A stretch of 64,000 bases of DNA from Thalassomonas sp. RHCl1 (GCF_947387555.1 NZ_CANDNZ010000013.1:1-64000), one strand, 5' to 3'. Positions 45,401 through 53,710 are shown, counted from the stretch's first letter. Numbers and translations are program-made. Notes: generated by a model not told the origin, from the letters alone.

Positions 45401-46198
45401 GCACCAACGGCCCAGGCAAACTATGCCGCGGCCAATAGTTTCCTGGATATGCTGGCGGCGTACCGGCGTCAGCTGGGCTTACCGGCCATGGCAATTAACT
45501 GGGGGGCATGGTCGGATATCGGCCTGGCTTCCCGCGCCGTCAGCGATGACCAGCTCGATGCCCGGGGCATGGCGGGCATCGCACCGGACGAGGGCCTGGC
45601 GGTGTTGGCCCACCTGTTCAAACAGCCGATGGACCGGGTGCTGGTTGCTTCGATCGACTGGCCGCGCATGCTGGCACAAAACGGCAAGCTTGCCATTTTC
45701 GAACGCTTTGCCGCAAGGGAGCAGACAAAAGATGATGCCAGCCAATTGAGTTTACGGGAACGCCTGGCGGATTTGCCGGCGGGGGGGCAAGCTGCCCTGA
45801 TAACCGATATGGTGAAGCAGCAACTGGCGCGTGTCCTGGCTTTGCCATCGGCGGATGCGGTGGATGAAGAGCTTGGCTTTTTTGAAATGGGCATGGACTC
45901 TTTAACGGCGGTTGAGCTGCGTAATGCCCTGCAAACCATGGCAAAGGAGAGCTTGCCGTCCACCTTACTGTTTAAGTACCCGACGGTCAGCGCGCTGGTG
46001 CGCTATTTCAGCGAAGAGATTTTTGGGCTCGCCACAGAAAAAGCTTCCGGCCAGCCCCTGTTGCCGGGCGGCGCCGAACAGGAAAAGCCGGAGTTAAGTA
46101 TCAGTGCGGCGGCGCAAGAGGTGAGCCAGATGTCTGACGATGAGTTATCGGCCATGATAGATGCCGAGCTAGGCGATCTGGGAGAGCTTGACTCATGA
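39443..46198 (+). CDS. Modular type I PKS: KS-AT-DH-cMT-KR-ACP
   Basis: This is a 2251-residue protein with an N-terminal docking coil and then a KS (C209). The AT has Ser661 in G-H-S-V-G and H-G-F-H-S (761-765), malonyl type. The DH has H971 in H-x3-N-x4-P (the usual Gly is Asn975) and D1147. A C-methyltransferase has its SAM loop I-L-E-I-G-G-G-T-G at 1449-1457. The KR (G-G-L-G-D-L-G ~1853-1859, M-D-D, Tyr1994) looks active and B-type. The ACP has Ser2153 (G-M-D-S-L). The C-terminal tail S-D-D-E-L-S-A-M-I-D-A-E-L is a docking motif. The module should add C2, alpha-methylate it, reduce the ketone and, if the DH works, dehydrate to an alpha-methyl enoyl. ATGA overlaps occur on both sides. Confidence 0.95.
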   Translation: MSTGKNPTEPSATKRALLAIQKLQNKLDAAEQARHEAIAVVGMSCRFPGGVDTPEAYWQLLCSGQDATGTVPASRWSVDDYYDTNPDAPGKTYVRNGGFLAEVDQFDPAMFGISPREAASIDPQHRLLMELAWEALENANIPTDQVYNSETGVFVGMTSTEYGAHLLWSGDTKRINAYAGTGGSLGVAAGRLSYALGLAGPSLVVDTACSSSLVTTHIACQSLRAGDCDLALSAGVNLILGPETFVNFSKAKMLAPDGRCKTFDAAADGYARGEGGGVVVLKRLSDAERDGDKVLAVIKGSAVNQDGPSGGLTVPNGPAQVKVIRKALNTGGILPHQVGYVEAHGTGTALGDPIEVSALNSAYGENRQQPLWVGSVKTNFGHLESAAGIAGLIKSVLMLQHGQIPPHLHFNEPSPHIPWADLAVNIPTSMQTWNEPLRYAGVSSFSFSGTNAHLVLATAPQPEQKSGQEPEQEALPLPAQRWRLLPVSAKDERALKALASAWQEHLAAAEPVADETWAELARTAVNGRSQLPYRMALLGDSARAVSQRLALNNLPAGRVTGGGRGKIAFVFTGQGSQHRHMGQELYRESGVFKEALDACDALLQPKLGHSLISLLYGDDDQYEVLLNVTAFTQPVLFAVEYALMRLWQSWGITPDAVLGHSVGEYAAACCAGILSLEDALELIAERGRLMQELCDPGAMVAVPLSEQDVKEVIRPWRGELTIATINGPQNVVVSCKPVAAAAFADGLTAAGIEPRILKVSHGFHSPMMEPMLAPFAAATKHIAYSNPNVPVYSTLTGERSDSALADAGYWRDHITAPVRFAQGMQTLLADGYRTFVEIGPRPTLCSLGREVAENFDADIAKHCTWLPSLRAGHASWTTMLQSLGQLWTTGAEVNWSELNGAGPAHARLPNYPFQRSRYWIDWSLGNQTGSNSNHPDHLLLGQRLHSPALDKETLVFTSQLSPQTADLLAHHKIFNQVVLPAAAHIEIALAGAARLWSKDSTGHLAVEEVAIEQALVLSDEQPTSLQLVLKPAATNTDSRKSYDFCIYSQGDADSPWLSHTRGQLKPLADPVMPAGIDLTQLQALCPEQLSVADYYQGAHAVGIEHGEHFQALTGLWQGKDLILARLQLPDEVAGSVDEFLLHPVILDAAFQMVGVPLLAQKQKKAYLPVGMAALRRYQGTGKVAWCLVRVKGESNKLFTADVQLADEAGNILAEVDELRYQQVGKNALSGGLFGYSDWLYRTEWQERQAYGANADWLPDVDSLSRQLQSATAEVAGQIDWYREFFAALDNLVAGYACAALKELGLNWQPGTSFTLDVLMEQLTVIPEYRRLLARLLAIMAEQGHLQANGQDWQILPLAPCDCERLFDALSASFPQANHELALVQQCGRSLAQALNGRVKGLELLFPGGSAELVTRFYTRSPGPQQMNKLLQHTLTKTLQHLPAGQGLRILEIGGGTGSTSSHILPQLPAGRCHYVFTDISAVFTSKAREQFAEYDFIDYRVLDIETDPLAQGFEPATFDIIIAANVVHATCDLQQTLTHINQLLVPGGELLLLEGTSPQPWLDMTFGLTDGWWRGSDAARSDGYPLVAVDSWRRVLTASGFDTAAAIGAQQLPENALCRQAVIAARKPLTPDSGHWLIVADQTGIAAVLAQQLDAGGVSCHLLAADQAVTADSLASCLKDCDDLSVIVHARALDAAGSDMLDSEKLAAAQHLGCKTALDLLAALATLKLVHTPRLVLVTRCGVDVAPMPQGGRINVGQSPLTGMGQVIQKEYPEYHCRHIDIDYRQDSLAPCIHALWQEAASVTLSAANETVALRAGQDRYCRYVPRLARLPAGQAPHEALPIRKQAWYLITGGLGDLGLVTAHWLVAEQGARHLVLAGRHAPSAQAQQQIAKLQALGASILTIAVDMTEITQVDAMMATIAGQGELAGVIHAAGTMDDGVLASMSWQRFAAVLAPKTLGAWNLHLACQSLALDFFILYSSAASVLAPTAQANYAAANSFLDMLAAYRRQLGLPAMAINWGAWSDIGLASRAVSDDQLDARGMAGIAPDEGLAVLAHLFKQPMDRVLVASIDWPRMLAQNGKLAIFERFAAREQTKDDASQLSLRERLADLPAGGQAALITDMVKQQLARVLALPSADAVDEELGFFEMGMDSLTAVELRNALQTMAKESLPSTLLFKYPTVSALVRYFSEEIFGLATEKASGQPLLPGGAEQEKPELSISAAAQEVSQMSDDELSAMIDAELGDLGELDS

Positions 46199-49100
46199 GT
46201 GACAACAAGAGCGCCAATGAAACGCTGAGCGGATTATCTCCCCTGCAAAAATCCGCCCTGGCGATTAAAGAATTGCGCAGCCGCTTAGCCGATGCCGAAT
46301 ATGCGCAGCGCGAGCCGATCGCGATTATCGGCATGGGCTGCCGCTTTCCGCAGGCCGACGGCCTGGAGGCTTATTGGCGGCTATTGTCCGAGGGCAAAGA
46401 TGCGATAGGCGAAGTGCCGAAGCAACGCTGGGATCTCGCGCACTTTTTCGACAGCAATGCCAATGCGCCGGGTAAGATCAGTACCCGCTACGGCGGTTTT
46501 ATCGAGGATGCCGGCGCTTTTGATGCGGAATTTTTCGGCATCTCCCCCCATGAAGCCGAACGTATCGATCCCCAGCAGCGGATCTTGCTGGAAGTCGCCT
46601 GGCGGGCGCTTGAAGATGCCGGGCTGCCGCCGGCACAGTTAAGGGGCAGCCGCACCGGGGTTTTTGTCGGCATAACCCAGATGGATTACGGCGTGATGCA
46701 GCTGGGGGGAGCCCTCGATGATATCGATGCCTATACCGGCACAGGCAATGGCTTTTGTTTTGCCGCCGGACGCTTAGCTTATCTGCTGGGGCTGCAGGGG
46801 CCGGCCTTTTCAGTGGACACCGCTTGCTCGTCTTCTATGGTGGCGCTGCACCAGGCATGCCAGGCACTGCGTAACCGGGAGTGCGATTTTGCCCTGGTCG
46901 CCGGCAGCCAATTGAACCTGACCCCGGCAATGCAGGTGTTTTTATCGAAAACTCAATCATTTGCCCCCGATGGCCGTTGCCGTACCTTCGACGAGGCGGC
47001 AAACGGTTTTGTCCTCGGGGAAGGGGTCGGGGTTATCGTATTACGCCGCCTTGGCGATGCCGAGCAGGCCAAAGATCCGGTGCGCGCCCTGGTGCGCGCC
47101 AGCGGTGTTAACCATGACGGTCCGGCCAGCGGCCTGACGGTACCCAATGAGCATGCCCAGCAGGATTTAATTGCTGAAGTGCACCGGCGCGGCGGCATCA
47201 GCGCGGATGATATCAATTATGTCGAAGCCCACGGCACCGCGACACAATTGGGGGATCCGATTGAAGTGGCGGCATTGCGCTCTGTGTTTGGCCAGCGCCC
47301 CCCCGGGGACGAGTTATGGCTTGGCTCGGTGAAAACCAACTTTGGCCATCTCAGCGCTGCGGCAGGGATTGCCGGATTAATTAAAGTGGTATTGATGATC
47401 GAGCATGAAAAAATTGCGCCGAACCTGCACTTTAAAAAACCCAACTCCAAAATTCCCTGGGAAGGTTTCTCGGTGCGTATCCCGACACAGCTGCAGCCCT
47501 GGCAGCGGCAACAAAGGACCAGGCGGGCGGGTATCAGCTCCTTTGGTTTGTCGGGCACCAACACCCATATAGTGCTGGAAGAAGCGCCGATTCAGACGCC
47601 GGTGCCAAAAGAGCAAACGGCCCCCGAACCTTCATTGCAGCTTTTGTGCTTATCGGCCCGCAACCGGCCAAGCCTGCTTGAATCGGTGCAAAATATGCTC
47701 GATTGCCGCGCGATGTCCGACGATACTGCCCTGGCCGATATTTGCTTCAGTGCCAACAGCGGGCGGGATCATTTCAATGCCCGCCTGACATTTGTGGCAG
47801 ATAGCAAGGTATTATTAAAACAACAGCTGGCGTCCGTTATTGCAGATAAGCCCATGGCGGGCATTAAAAGTGCTGAGCTGGCCAAGGGAGGAAGTCCCCG
47901 CCTGGCGATGCTCTTTAGCCGGGATATTCCCCTCGACGGTATTTACCGCCTGGCGCAAAACCTGCCGGATGTGGCGGCCAGTTTACGCCTTTGCCAGACA
48001 TTGGCGGATAAGGTTAAACCCGGCCTGCTGGTCGAAGGAAAAAGCAGCGATGCCGCACGCTTTGCCGGCCAATTTGCCCTCGCCCGGCTCTGGTTGGCCT
48101 GGGGGATGAAACCTGCGGCAGTGGCGGGCTGGGGCATAGGCGAATTAACCGCCCTGTGCGTTGCCGGCGTGTTGCAACCGGAGCAGGCATTTGAGGCATT
48201 GGCGGGGCATGCGGTAGATGCCGGGGCCGGGGCCTTAGCGGTTTACTCCGGGAATGACGGGGCCTTGCTGCCCTATGATGCACGGCCCGGCTATCGCTTT
48301 ACTTTAACATCACAGGCCGATGGGAACAGTGCCGTACGGGGCCTGGCCGATGCAGGCTTTAAAACCTTACTGGCTGTCGGGGAAGAGCAGCAGGCAGGCC
48401 CTGACGTTATCGGCTTATGTCCCCAGGACGGTCCTTTGTGGCCGGCGCTTTTAACAAGTTTATCCCGGTTATATCTGCTGGGTTTTTCTGTCGACTGGAT
48501 GGCATTTGACGCAGGGCAGGGGCGTGAAAAGGTCCGGTTGCCCGGTTATGCTTTTCAGCGTCAGCACTACTGGCGGGACTGCAGCCAGCAACCTGGCGAA
48601 GAAGCTACGCCGGGCCTGGCCCTTGCTTCGGCACAGGAACATGAAAGCACAGGATCGGCGCCGGCAGCAGATACGCCACTATCACCTGAGTTATCATCAC
48701 CAGCGCCAGCACGGCTAAGCCGAGCGACATCCGGCATGGCAGGGGAGAAGTTGAGCCAATTGTTAGAGGCTCAGTTGGCCCTGTCCTGCGATGCCATCGA
48801 TGAGGTGGTGAAACAGCAGATGGCTTTTCTCAAACAGCATATGAAGGCAAAGCAGGCCCAAAAAGCGCAGGCAGATGCAGAACCGGCTACACAAATACTG
48901 GCACCGGCTCCCGGGACTGATCCGGCAGCGGGGGAACTTCCCCCGAAAGCGCCCTCTCAGGCTTGCCATCAACTCGGCAACTGGTCTTTATTATTGATGG
49001 CCGGGAAAGATAAGCAGGCGCTTAAAGACCTGACCGGCACACTGGCCAACAGCACCCCGGAGCAAACCAGGGCACTTGGCGGACCCGAAGGAGTAATAGG

Positions 49101-50289
49101 TAGCGGCCATGCCCGCAGTATCCTGGTACATCAGGGGCACGAGGATGCGCAGCTGGCATTGGGCAAAGACGGTAAGGCAGATTTAAAACGCCTGCTGTTT
49201 GCCGACGCACGGCCGGGGCGTGAGCTGGTGTTTATGTTTCCCGGGGTCGGCGATCATTACCTGAATATGGCATTGGGCCTGTATCGCCATGAAGCCGTGT
49301 TTCGCGAGAGCGTAGACCGCTGTTGCCATTACCTGAAATCATCACTGGGCATAGATTTGCTTGAGGTACTTTATCCGCCGACAGGGAACTCATCAACGGC
49401 GCCCGGTCAGGCAAACAAGCCTGAAAAGAAGATGGATTTCAGGGCGATGCTCGGGCGCGGCAATAGCGCCGATCCCGGCGCACAAAAGCTCAATCAAACG
49501 CAGCACAGCCAGCCGCTGGTGTTTATTGTCGAATACGCCCTCGGCCGGTTATGGCTCTCTAGAGGAGTGCAGCCCCACGCCATGATCGGCTATAGCATAG
49601 GCGAGTACGCCGCGGCCTGCCTGGCCGGGGTAATAGCACTGGAGGATGTGCTTAAACTGATCACCGAGCGGGCCAGGATGATCCAGGCGCTTCCCGCCGG
49701 GGTGCTGCTGGCGGTGCCGCTGTCTGAAGAGCAGTTATTGCCGCTGTTAAATGAGCAATTGTCGCTGTCGATTGTCAGTACCGCAAATTTATGTGTGGTG
49801 GGAGGCACAGAGCAGGCGGTCAGCGCCCTGGAAGCGCATTTGCAGCAGGATGAGGTGGTATCGCGCCGCCTGCCGGGAACACATGCTTTCCATTCGCATA
49901 TGCTGGCGCCGTTGCATGACGACCTGATTGCCCTGGTGCAGGGCTTTAACCTGCGTGCCCCTGAAATTCCCTATATCTCCAATTTGACCGGGCAATGGAT
50001 CAGCGATCATCAGGCAACGGACCCCGGTTATTGGGCGCGCCATACCTGGCAGACGGTACGTTTTGCCGATGGCCTGGCGACATTGCTCGATAGCGAGGGG
50101 CGGATATTTTTAGAAGTCGGCCCGGGGCAGAGCCTGGGCAGTTTTGTTCTGCAGCATCCGGCTGCGCAGCAGTTGCAGGATAAAATTGTCCTGCCTTCAT
50201 TAAAAAATCGGTATGAAAAACAACCGGATGAAGCATTTTTATTGGCAAGCTTAGGAAAACTGTGGTTGGCGGGCATTAATTTTAACTAA
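46195..50289 (+). CDS. PKS with KS, dead AT remnant and second AT; no ACP
   Basis: This is a 1364-residue protein with an N-terminal docking coil and a KS with C211. Residues ~520-800 are an AT remnant: the nucleophile motif reads G-W-G-I-G (645-649, Gly647 in place of Ser), the F-T-G-Q-G and H-A-F-H-S regions are missing, yet the post-AT linker L-P-G-Y-A-F-Q-R-Q-H-Y-W is intact. After a Gln/Lys-rich helix (~865-900) and a new KS-AT-type linker comes a second AT (~1010-1350). It has F-P-G-V-G-D-H, Ser1134 in G-Y-S-I-G and H-A-F-H-S (1230-1234). No ACP, KR or DH follows. The module must use the ACP at the start of the protein at 54936; the extender genes lie between them. The second AT may load hydroxymalonyl. 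Confidence 0.9.
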   Translation: MSDNKSANETLSGLSPLQKSALAIKELRSRLADAEYAQREPIAIIGMGCRFPQADGLEAYWRLLSEGKDAIGEVPKQRWDLAHFFDSNANAPGKISTRYGGFIEDAGAFDAEFFGISPHEAERIDPQQRILLEVAWRALEDAGLPPAQLRGSRTGVFVGITQMDYGVMQLGGALDDIDAYTGTGNGFCFAAGRLAYLLGLQGPAFSVDTACSSSMVALHQACQALRNRECDFALVAGSQLNLTPAMQVFLSKTQSFAPDGRCRTFDEAANGFVLGEGVGVIVLRRLGDAEQAKDPVRALVRASGVNHDGPASGLTVPNEHAQQDLIAEVHRRGGISADDINYVEAHGTATQLGDPIEVAALRSVFGQRPPGDELWLGSVKTNFGHLSAAAGIAGLIKVVLMIEHEKIAPNLHFKKPNSKIPWEGFSVRIPTQLQPWQRQQRTRRAGISSFGLSGTNTHIVLEEAPIQTPVPKEQTAPEPSLQLLCLSARNRPSLLESVQNMLDCRAMSDDTALADICFSANSGRDHFNARLTFVADSKVLLKQQLASVIADKPMAGIKSAELAKGGSPRLAMLFSRDIPLDGIYRLAQNLPDVAASLRLCQTLADKVKPGLLVEGKSSDAARFAGQFALARLWLAWGMKPAAVAGWGIGELTALCVAGVLQPEQAFEALAGHAVDAGAGALAVYSGNDGALLPYDARPGYRFTLTSQADGNSAVRGLADAGFKTLLAVGEEQQAGPDVIGLCPQDGPLWPALLTSLSRLYLLGFSVDWMAFDAGQGREKVRLPGYAFQRQHYWRDCSQQPGEEATPGLALASAQEHESTGSAPAADTPLSPELSSPAPARLSRATSGMAGEKLSQLLEAQLALSCDAIDEVVKQQMAFLKQHMKAKQAQKAQADAEPATQILAPAPGTDPAAGELPPKAPSQACHQLGNWSLLLMAGKDKQALKDLTGTLANSTPEQTRALGGPEGVIGSGHARSILVHQGHEDAQLALGKDGKADLKRLLFADARPGRELVFMFPGVGDHYLNMALGLYRHEAVFRESVDRCCHYLKSSLGIDLLEVLYPPTGNSSTAPGQANKPEKKMDFRAMLGRGNSADPGAQKLNQTQHSQPLVFIVEYALGRLWLSRGVQPHAMIGYSIGEYAAACLAGVIALEDVLKLITERARMIQALPAGVLLAVPLSEEQLLPLLNEQLSLSIVSTANLCVVGGTEQAVSALEAHLQQDEVVSRRLPGTHAFHSHMLAPLHDDLIALVQGFNLRAPEIPYISNLTGQWISDHQATDPGYWARHTWQTVRFADGLATLLDSEGRIFLEVGPGQSLGSFVLQHPAAQQLQDKIVLPSLKNRYEKQPDEAFLLASLGKLWLAGINFN

Positions 50290-50307
50290 AAAAAACAGGG
50301 AAAGATT

Positions 50308-51162
50308 ATGACACAGCAAGTGGTGGGCGTGATTGGCGCCGGGGTAATGGGAGCAGGCGTCGCCCAGAATCTGGCACAAAGTGGTTTTAATGTTGTATTG
50401 CTGGATATTTCAACGGCAATACTGGACAAAGCAGCTAATGATATCCGCAACAATATCCGGTTTCAGGCATTTGGCCAAAAAGACAAAAGCCGGCTCGATG
50501 ATCCCGATGAGGTTTTGCAGCGTATCGTCTTTACAACCGACTATGAAGCGTTGGCGCAGGTATTTTATGTGATCGAAAATGTGTCCGAGCAATGGCACGC
50601 GAAAAGCAGTGTTTACCCGCAACTCGAAGCCGTTTGTCCCGCACATACCGTGTATGCCGCCGATACCTCATGTTATTCCATCACCCGCATTGCTGCCCTG
50701 ACCAAACGTCCCGATAAGGTCATCGGCATTCACTTTATGAACCCCGTGCCTATGAAGCCGACGGTAGAAACCATCAGGGGCTGGCATACCTCTGAAGAAA
50801 CCATAGCGATCACAGATAATTTGCTCTCAACCATGGGCAAGACCAGCATCCTGGTGGAAGATTCCCCCGGGTTTGTTTCCAACCGCATCCTGATGCTGAC
50901 GGTTAACGAGGCGGTATTTACGGTACAGGATCAGGTGGCGGATGCGCAGCAGGTAGACGAGATTTTTAAAAAGTGTTTTGGCCATAAAATGGGGCCGTTA
51001 GAGACGGCGGATTTAATCGGTCTCGATACCATTCTTTACTCTATTGAAGTCCTGCATGAGAGTTTTGCCGACAGTAAATACCGTCCTTGCCCCCTGTTAA
51101 AGAAAATGGTGGATGCCGGGCTGCTCGGGCGCAAGAGCGGCGAAGGGTTTTACAAATATTAA
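50308..51162 (+). CDS. 3-hydroxyacyl-CoA dehydrogenase-like enzyme of hydroxymalonyl-ACP synthesis
   Basis: This 284-residue protein has an N-terminal Rossmann loop V-I-G-A-G-V-M-G-A-G (residues 8-17) and the 3-hydroxyacyl-CoA dehydrogenase pattern: D-T-S-C-Y-S-I-T, G-I-H-F-M-N-P-V-P, D-S-P-G-F-V-S-N-R-I, and a C-terminal helical domain ending in L-G-R-K-S-G-E-G-F-Y. The family relatives in biosynthetic clusters (FkbK, ZmaG, OzmG) oxidise the hydroxyl of glyceryl-ACP to the aldehyde. It is the first of four consecutive genes (this, ACP, acyl-CoA dehydrogenase, FkbH) that together make up the hydroxymalonyl/methoxymalonyl-ACP set. The role is inferred from this context. Confidence 0.9.
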   Translation: MTQQVVGVIGAGVMGAGVAQNLAQSGFNVVLLDISTAILDKAANDIRNNIRFQAFGQKDKSRLDDPDEVLQRIVFTTDYEALAQVFYVIENVSEQWHAKSSVYPQLEAVCPAHTVYAADTSCYSITRIAALTKRPDKVIGIHFMNPVPMKPTVETIRGWHTSEETIAITDNLLSTMGKTSILVEDSPGFVSNRILMLTVNEAVFTVQDQVADAQQVDEIFKKCFGHKMGPLETADLIGLDTILYSIEVLHESFADSKYRPCPLLKKMVDAGLLGRKSGEGFYKY

Positions 51163-51188
51163 TAACAATGCTACGTAAAGGATTAGCC

Positions 51189-51446
51189 ATGAACTTCGAA
51201 GAAATAGCAGTAAAATCACATGAATTTGTCTCGCAATATCTTAATGGTGCTGAAGTTGGCCGTGAAGTGGACTTATTTGCCACCGGTATGGTGAATTCGC
51301 TGTTTGCCATGCAGCTGGTGTTGTTTGTTGAAAGGGAATTTGGTTTTGCCGTGGACAATGAAGATTTGGATTATGACAACTTTAGATCCATCAATGCCAT
51401 TGCTGATTTTGCCGGTAGAAAATTAGGCCTGGGCGCCACAGCTTAA
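51189..51446 (+). CDS. Discrete acyl carrier protein for hydroxymalonyl unit
   Basis: This is an 85-residue protein. ATG 51189 is chosen because AAAGGA (51177-51182) lies 6 nt upstream and the carrier fold begins there; the frame is open further back inside the previous gene. The phosphopantetheine Ser is Ser37 in G-M-V-N-S-L-F-A-M, with Asn instead of the usual Asp before it, as in FkbJ/ZmaD-type carriers. FkbH loads it with a glyceryl group, which the flanking dehydrogenases oxidise to hydroxymalonyl. It sits between the hydroxyacyl-CoA dehydrogenase and acyl-CoA dehydrogenase genes. Confidence 0.9.
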   Translation: MNFEEIAVKSHEFVSQYLNGAEVGREVDLFATGMVNSLFAMQLVLFVEREFGFAVDNEDLDYDNFRSINAIADFAGRKLGLGATA

Positions 51447-51459
51447 GGAAAGAAAAGCC

Positions 51460-52644
51460 ATGGATATTGAACTGACTGCAGAGCAAGAGGCAGCCCGGGG
51501 ACAGTTCCGGGATTTTGTCGAGCGCAGGCTGATGCCCTATGCCGACGAGTATGACCGCCAGGAAGAAATGCCAGCCGGGTTAATTGGCGAAGTCGCCGAA
51601 CTGGGCTATTTGGGGGGACTGGTGCCCGAGCAATACGGCGGCGTGGGTATGGATAGCATTACCTGGGGACTGTTGTGTGAAGAAATCGGCCGGGGCAGCG
51701 CCTCCTTATTATCCCTGTTTACCGTGCAGGGTATGGTGATCCAATCGATTCTCAAATGGGGCAATGAAGATCAGCGCCAGGACTGGCTGCCCCGTCTGGC
51801 CACGGGAGAAATTATCGGCGGTTTTGCCCTGACCGAGCCGAATGTCGGCAGCAATGCCTCCTCTGTTGAAACCCGCGCCACCCTGATCGACGGCCACTGG
51901 CGGCTGCACGGGCAAAAACGCTGGATTTCCTTTGGTCAGGTATCAAACCTGTTTGTGGTTTTTGCCCAGTCAGAAGGCAAATCCGTGGCCTTGCTGGTTG
52001 AGCGAGACTGTCAGGGCTTTTCCACTAAGCCGATCACCGGCATGCTGGGGTTTCGCTCCGCCATGCTGGCAGATATCTTTCTCGACGGCTGCAAAGTACC
52101 CCAAGCCCACCTGCTCGGACGTGCCGGCTTCGGTTTTTCACATGTCGGCGGCGCAGCGCTGGATCAGGGGCGGTATTCTATCGCCTGGGGCTGTCTGGGG
52201 CTGGCGCAGGGGGCTTTGGATGCCAGCCTGGCATACAGCGGCCAGCGCCGGCAATTTGGCAAACCGCTTAAAGAGCATCAGCTGATACAGGAGCTGCTGG
52301 CGGATATGATCACCCAGATCCAGGCCGCCCGTATGCTTTGTTACCGCGCCGCTTCACTGAAGCAGCGGGGAGAGCCCTCCCTGATCATGGAAACCTCGAT
52401 CGCCAAATATTTTGCCTCCCGCATGGCGGCAAAAGTTTCCGCCGATGCGGTGCAGATCCATGGCGCCAACGGTTGTTCGGACCAATACCCGGTACAACGC
52501 TATTTACGCGATGCCAAAATCATGGAGATCATCGAAGGCAGCAATCAGATGCAGCAGATTATCATAGCCAAGCACGGCTATCAGGAGCATGCGGTAAAGC
52601 AGCAGCGTTTGGCGCAATCAAAAGATGACGGCGGTGAAGCATGA
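51460..52644 (+). CDS. Acyl-CoA dehydrogenase family enzyme (FkbI/ZmaE-like)
   Basis: This is a 394-residue flavoprotein of the acyl-CoA dehydrogenase fold. FAD-site motifs include F-A-L-T-E-P-N-V-G-S-N-A-S and W-I-S-F-G-Q-V. The R-R-Q-F-G-K-P-L helix follows, then V-Q-I-H-G-A-N-G-C, and the catalytic Glu is E359 in I-I-E-G-S-N-Q near the C-terminus. In methoxymalonyl and hydroxymalonyl pathways this enzyme oxidises the tartronate-semialdehyde-ACP to the carboxylate. It overlaps the FkbH gene by ATGA and follows the ACP by 13 bp. The sequence alone could not separate it from a catabolic acyl-CoA dehydrogenase; the context does. Confidence 0.9.
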   Translation: MDIELTAEQEAARGQFRDFVERRLMPYADEYDRQEEMPAGLIGEVAELGYLGGLVPEQYGGVGMDSITWGLLCEEIGRGSASLLSLFTVQGMVIQSILKWGNEDQRQDWLPRLATGEIIGGFALTEPNVGSNASSVETRATLIDGHWRLHGQKRWISFGQVSNLFVVFAQSEGKSVALLVERDCQGFSTKPITGMLGFRSAMLADIFLDGCKVPQAHLLGRAGFGFSHVGGAALDQGRYSIAWGCLGLAQGALDASLAYSGQRRQFGKPLKEHQLIQELLADMITQIQAARMLCYRAASLKQRGEPSLIMETSIAKYFASRMAAKVSADAVQIHGANGCSDQYPVQRYLRDAKIMEIIEGSNQMQQIIIAKHGYQEHAVKQQRLAQSKDDGGEA

Positions 52645-53708
52645 ATATGGAACAGGCGAGCGCTTTAGAAGAAGAACAACGCCAGCGCTTGGTTAAATGT
52701 GTGGTGTGGGATCTGGACAATACCCTGTGGGACGGCACGCTATTGGAAGGCGGCATCAAAGGTTTGCGTCCCGGGGTGTTGGCCCTGATGAAAACGCTGG
52801 ACCAGCGGGGTATTTTGCAGTCGATTGCCTCAAAAAACGAACACCGGCCGGCGCTTGAGCAATTACAGTCCTTAGGCATAGCCGAGTACTTTCTCTGTCC
52901 GCAGATCAACTGGGGAGCCAAGTCGGCCTCCATCGAGCGGATTGCCAAAGCCTTGAATATCGGCCTGGATACCTTTGCCTTTATCGACGATCAGGCCTTC
53001 GAGCGTGAGGAAGTGGCTTTTTCCCTTCCCCGGGTGTTATGTGTTGACGCTAACGAGCTCGACAGCCTGGCGGCGCGCGCAGAGTTTATTCCGCGCTTTA
53101 TTACCGAAGACTCAGCCCGGCGCCGCCAGATGTATATGGCGGATATCAAGCGCAATGCCGTGGAAGAGCATTTTGAGGGGGCGCAGGACAGCTTTCTGGC
53201 GAGCCTGAAAATGAAGCTGCGTATCGGCCATGCCTGCGAGGCCGATCTGAAACGGGCGGAGGAATTAACCCTGCGCACCAATCAGCTCAATACCACAGGT
53301 TATACCTATTCCTATGATGAGCTCAATGCTTTTCGCCAATCCGAAGGCCACCATTTGCTGGTTGCCAGCCTGGAAGATAAATACGGTACTTACGGCAAAA
53401 TAGGTCTGGTGCTGATCGCCCTGGAGCAGGATGTCTGGGTGATCAAATTATTGCTGATGTCGTGCCGGGTGATGACCCGGGGGGTCGGCACGGTATTGAT
53501 CAACCACCTGCGCAACCAGGCACGCGAACAGGGAGTGCGCCTGCTTGCCGAAATGCTGCCCAATGACCGCAACCGCATGATGTATATGACCTATAAATTT
53601 AACCATTTCAGTGAACTGGAAAAACAGGGCCGGCTGGTTATTTTTGAAAATGACTTGAGCATAACCCATGATTTTCCCGCTTACCTGATCCCCGAGATAG
53701 GTGAATAA
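52641..53708 (+). CDS. FkbH-like glyceryl transferase/phosphatase
   Basis: This 355-residue protein has a HAD-type N-terminal domain with motif V-W-D-L-D-N-T-L-W-D-G (residues ~17-27; nucleophile Asp in D-x-D-x-T), S-I-A-S-K-N-E and I-D-D-Q-A-F-E-R-E. It has a GNAT-like C-terminal half with T-N-Q-L-N-T-T-G and M-S-C-R-V-M-T-R-G-V-G. FkbH enzymes take D-1,3-bisphosphoglycerate, remove phosphate and load glyceryl on the carrier protein. With the ACP and two dehydrogenases this gives hydroxymalonyl-ACP. No O-methyltransferase follows, so hydroxymalonyl rather than methoxymalonyl is likely. It is nearly full family length. Confidence 0.93.
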   Translation: MNMEQASALEEEQRQRLVKCVVWDLDNTLWDGTLLEGGIKGLRPGVLALMKTLDQRGILQSIASKNEHRPALEQLQSLGIAEYFLCPQINWGAKSASIERIAKALNIGLDTFAFIDDQAFEREEVAFSLPRVLCVDANELDSLAARAEFIPRFITEDSARRRQMYMADIKRNAVEEHFEGAQDSFLASLKMKLRIGHACEADLKRAEELTLRTNQLNTTGYTYSYDELNAFRQSEGHHLLVASLEDKYGTYGKIGLVLIALEQDVWVIKLLLMSCRVMTRGVGTVLINHLRNQAREQGVRLLAEMLPNDRNRMMYMTYKFNHFSELEKQGRLVIFENDLSITHDFPAYLIPEIGE

Positions 53709-53710
53709 CT

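Noticed and set aside
50308-53708. Methoxymalonyl-ACP pathway
   Set aside because: The gene set matches, but no FkbG-type O-methyltransferase is in the window and the methyltransferase in PKS2 is an integral C-methyltransferase. Hydroxymalonyl is the simpler reading unless an O-methyltransferase lies further right.
52641-53708. FkbH as supplier of a glyceryl starter unit or tetronate precursor
   Set aside because: Those systems lack the paired hydroxyacyl-CoA and acyl-CoA dehydrogenases that are adjacent here.
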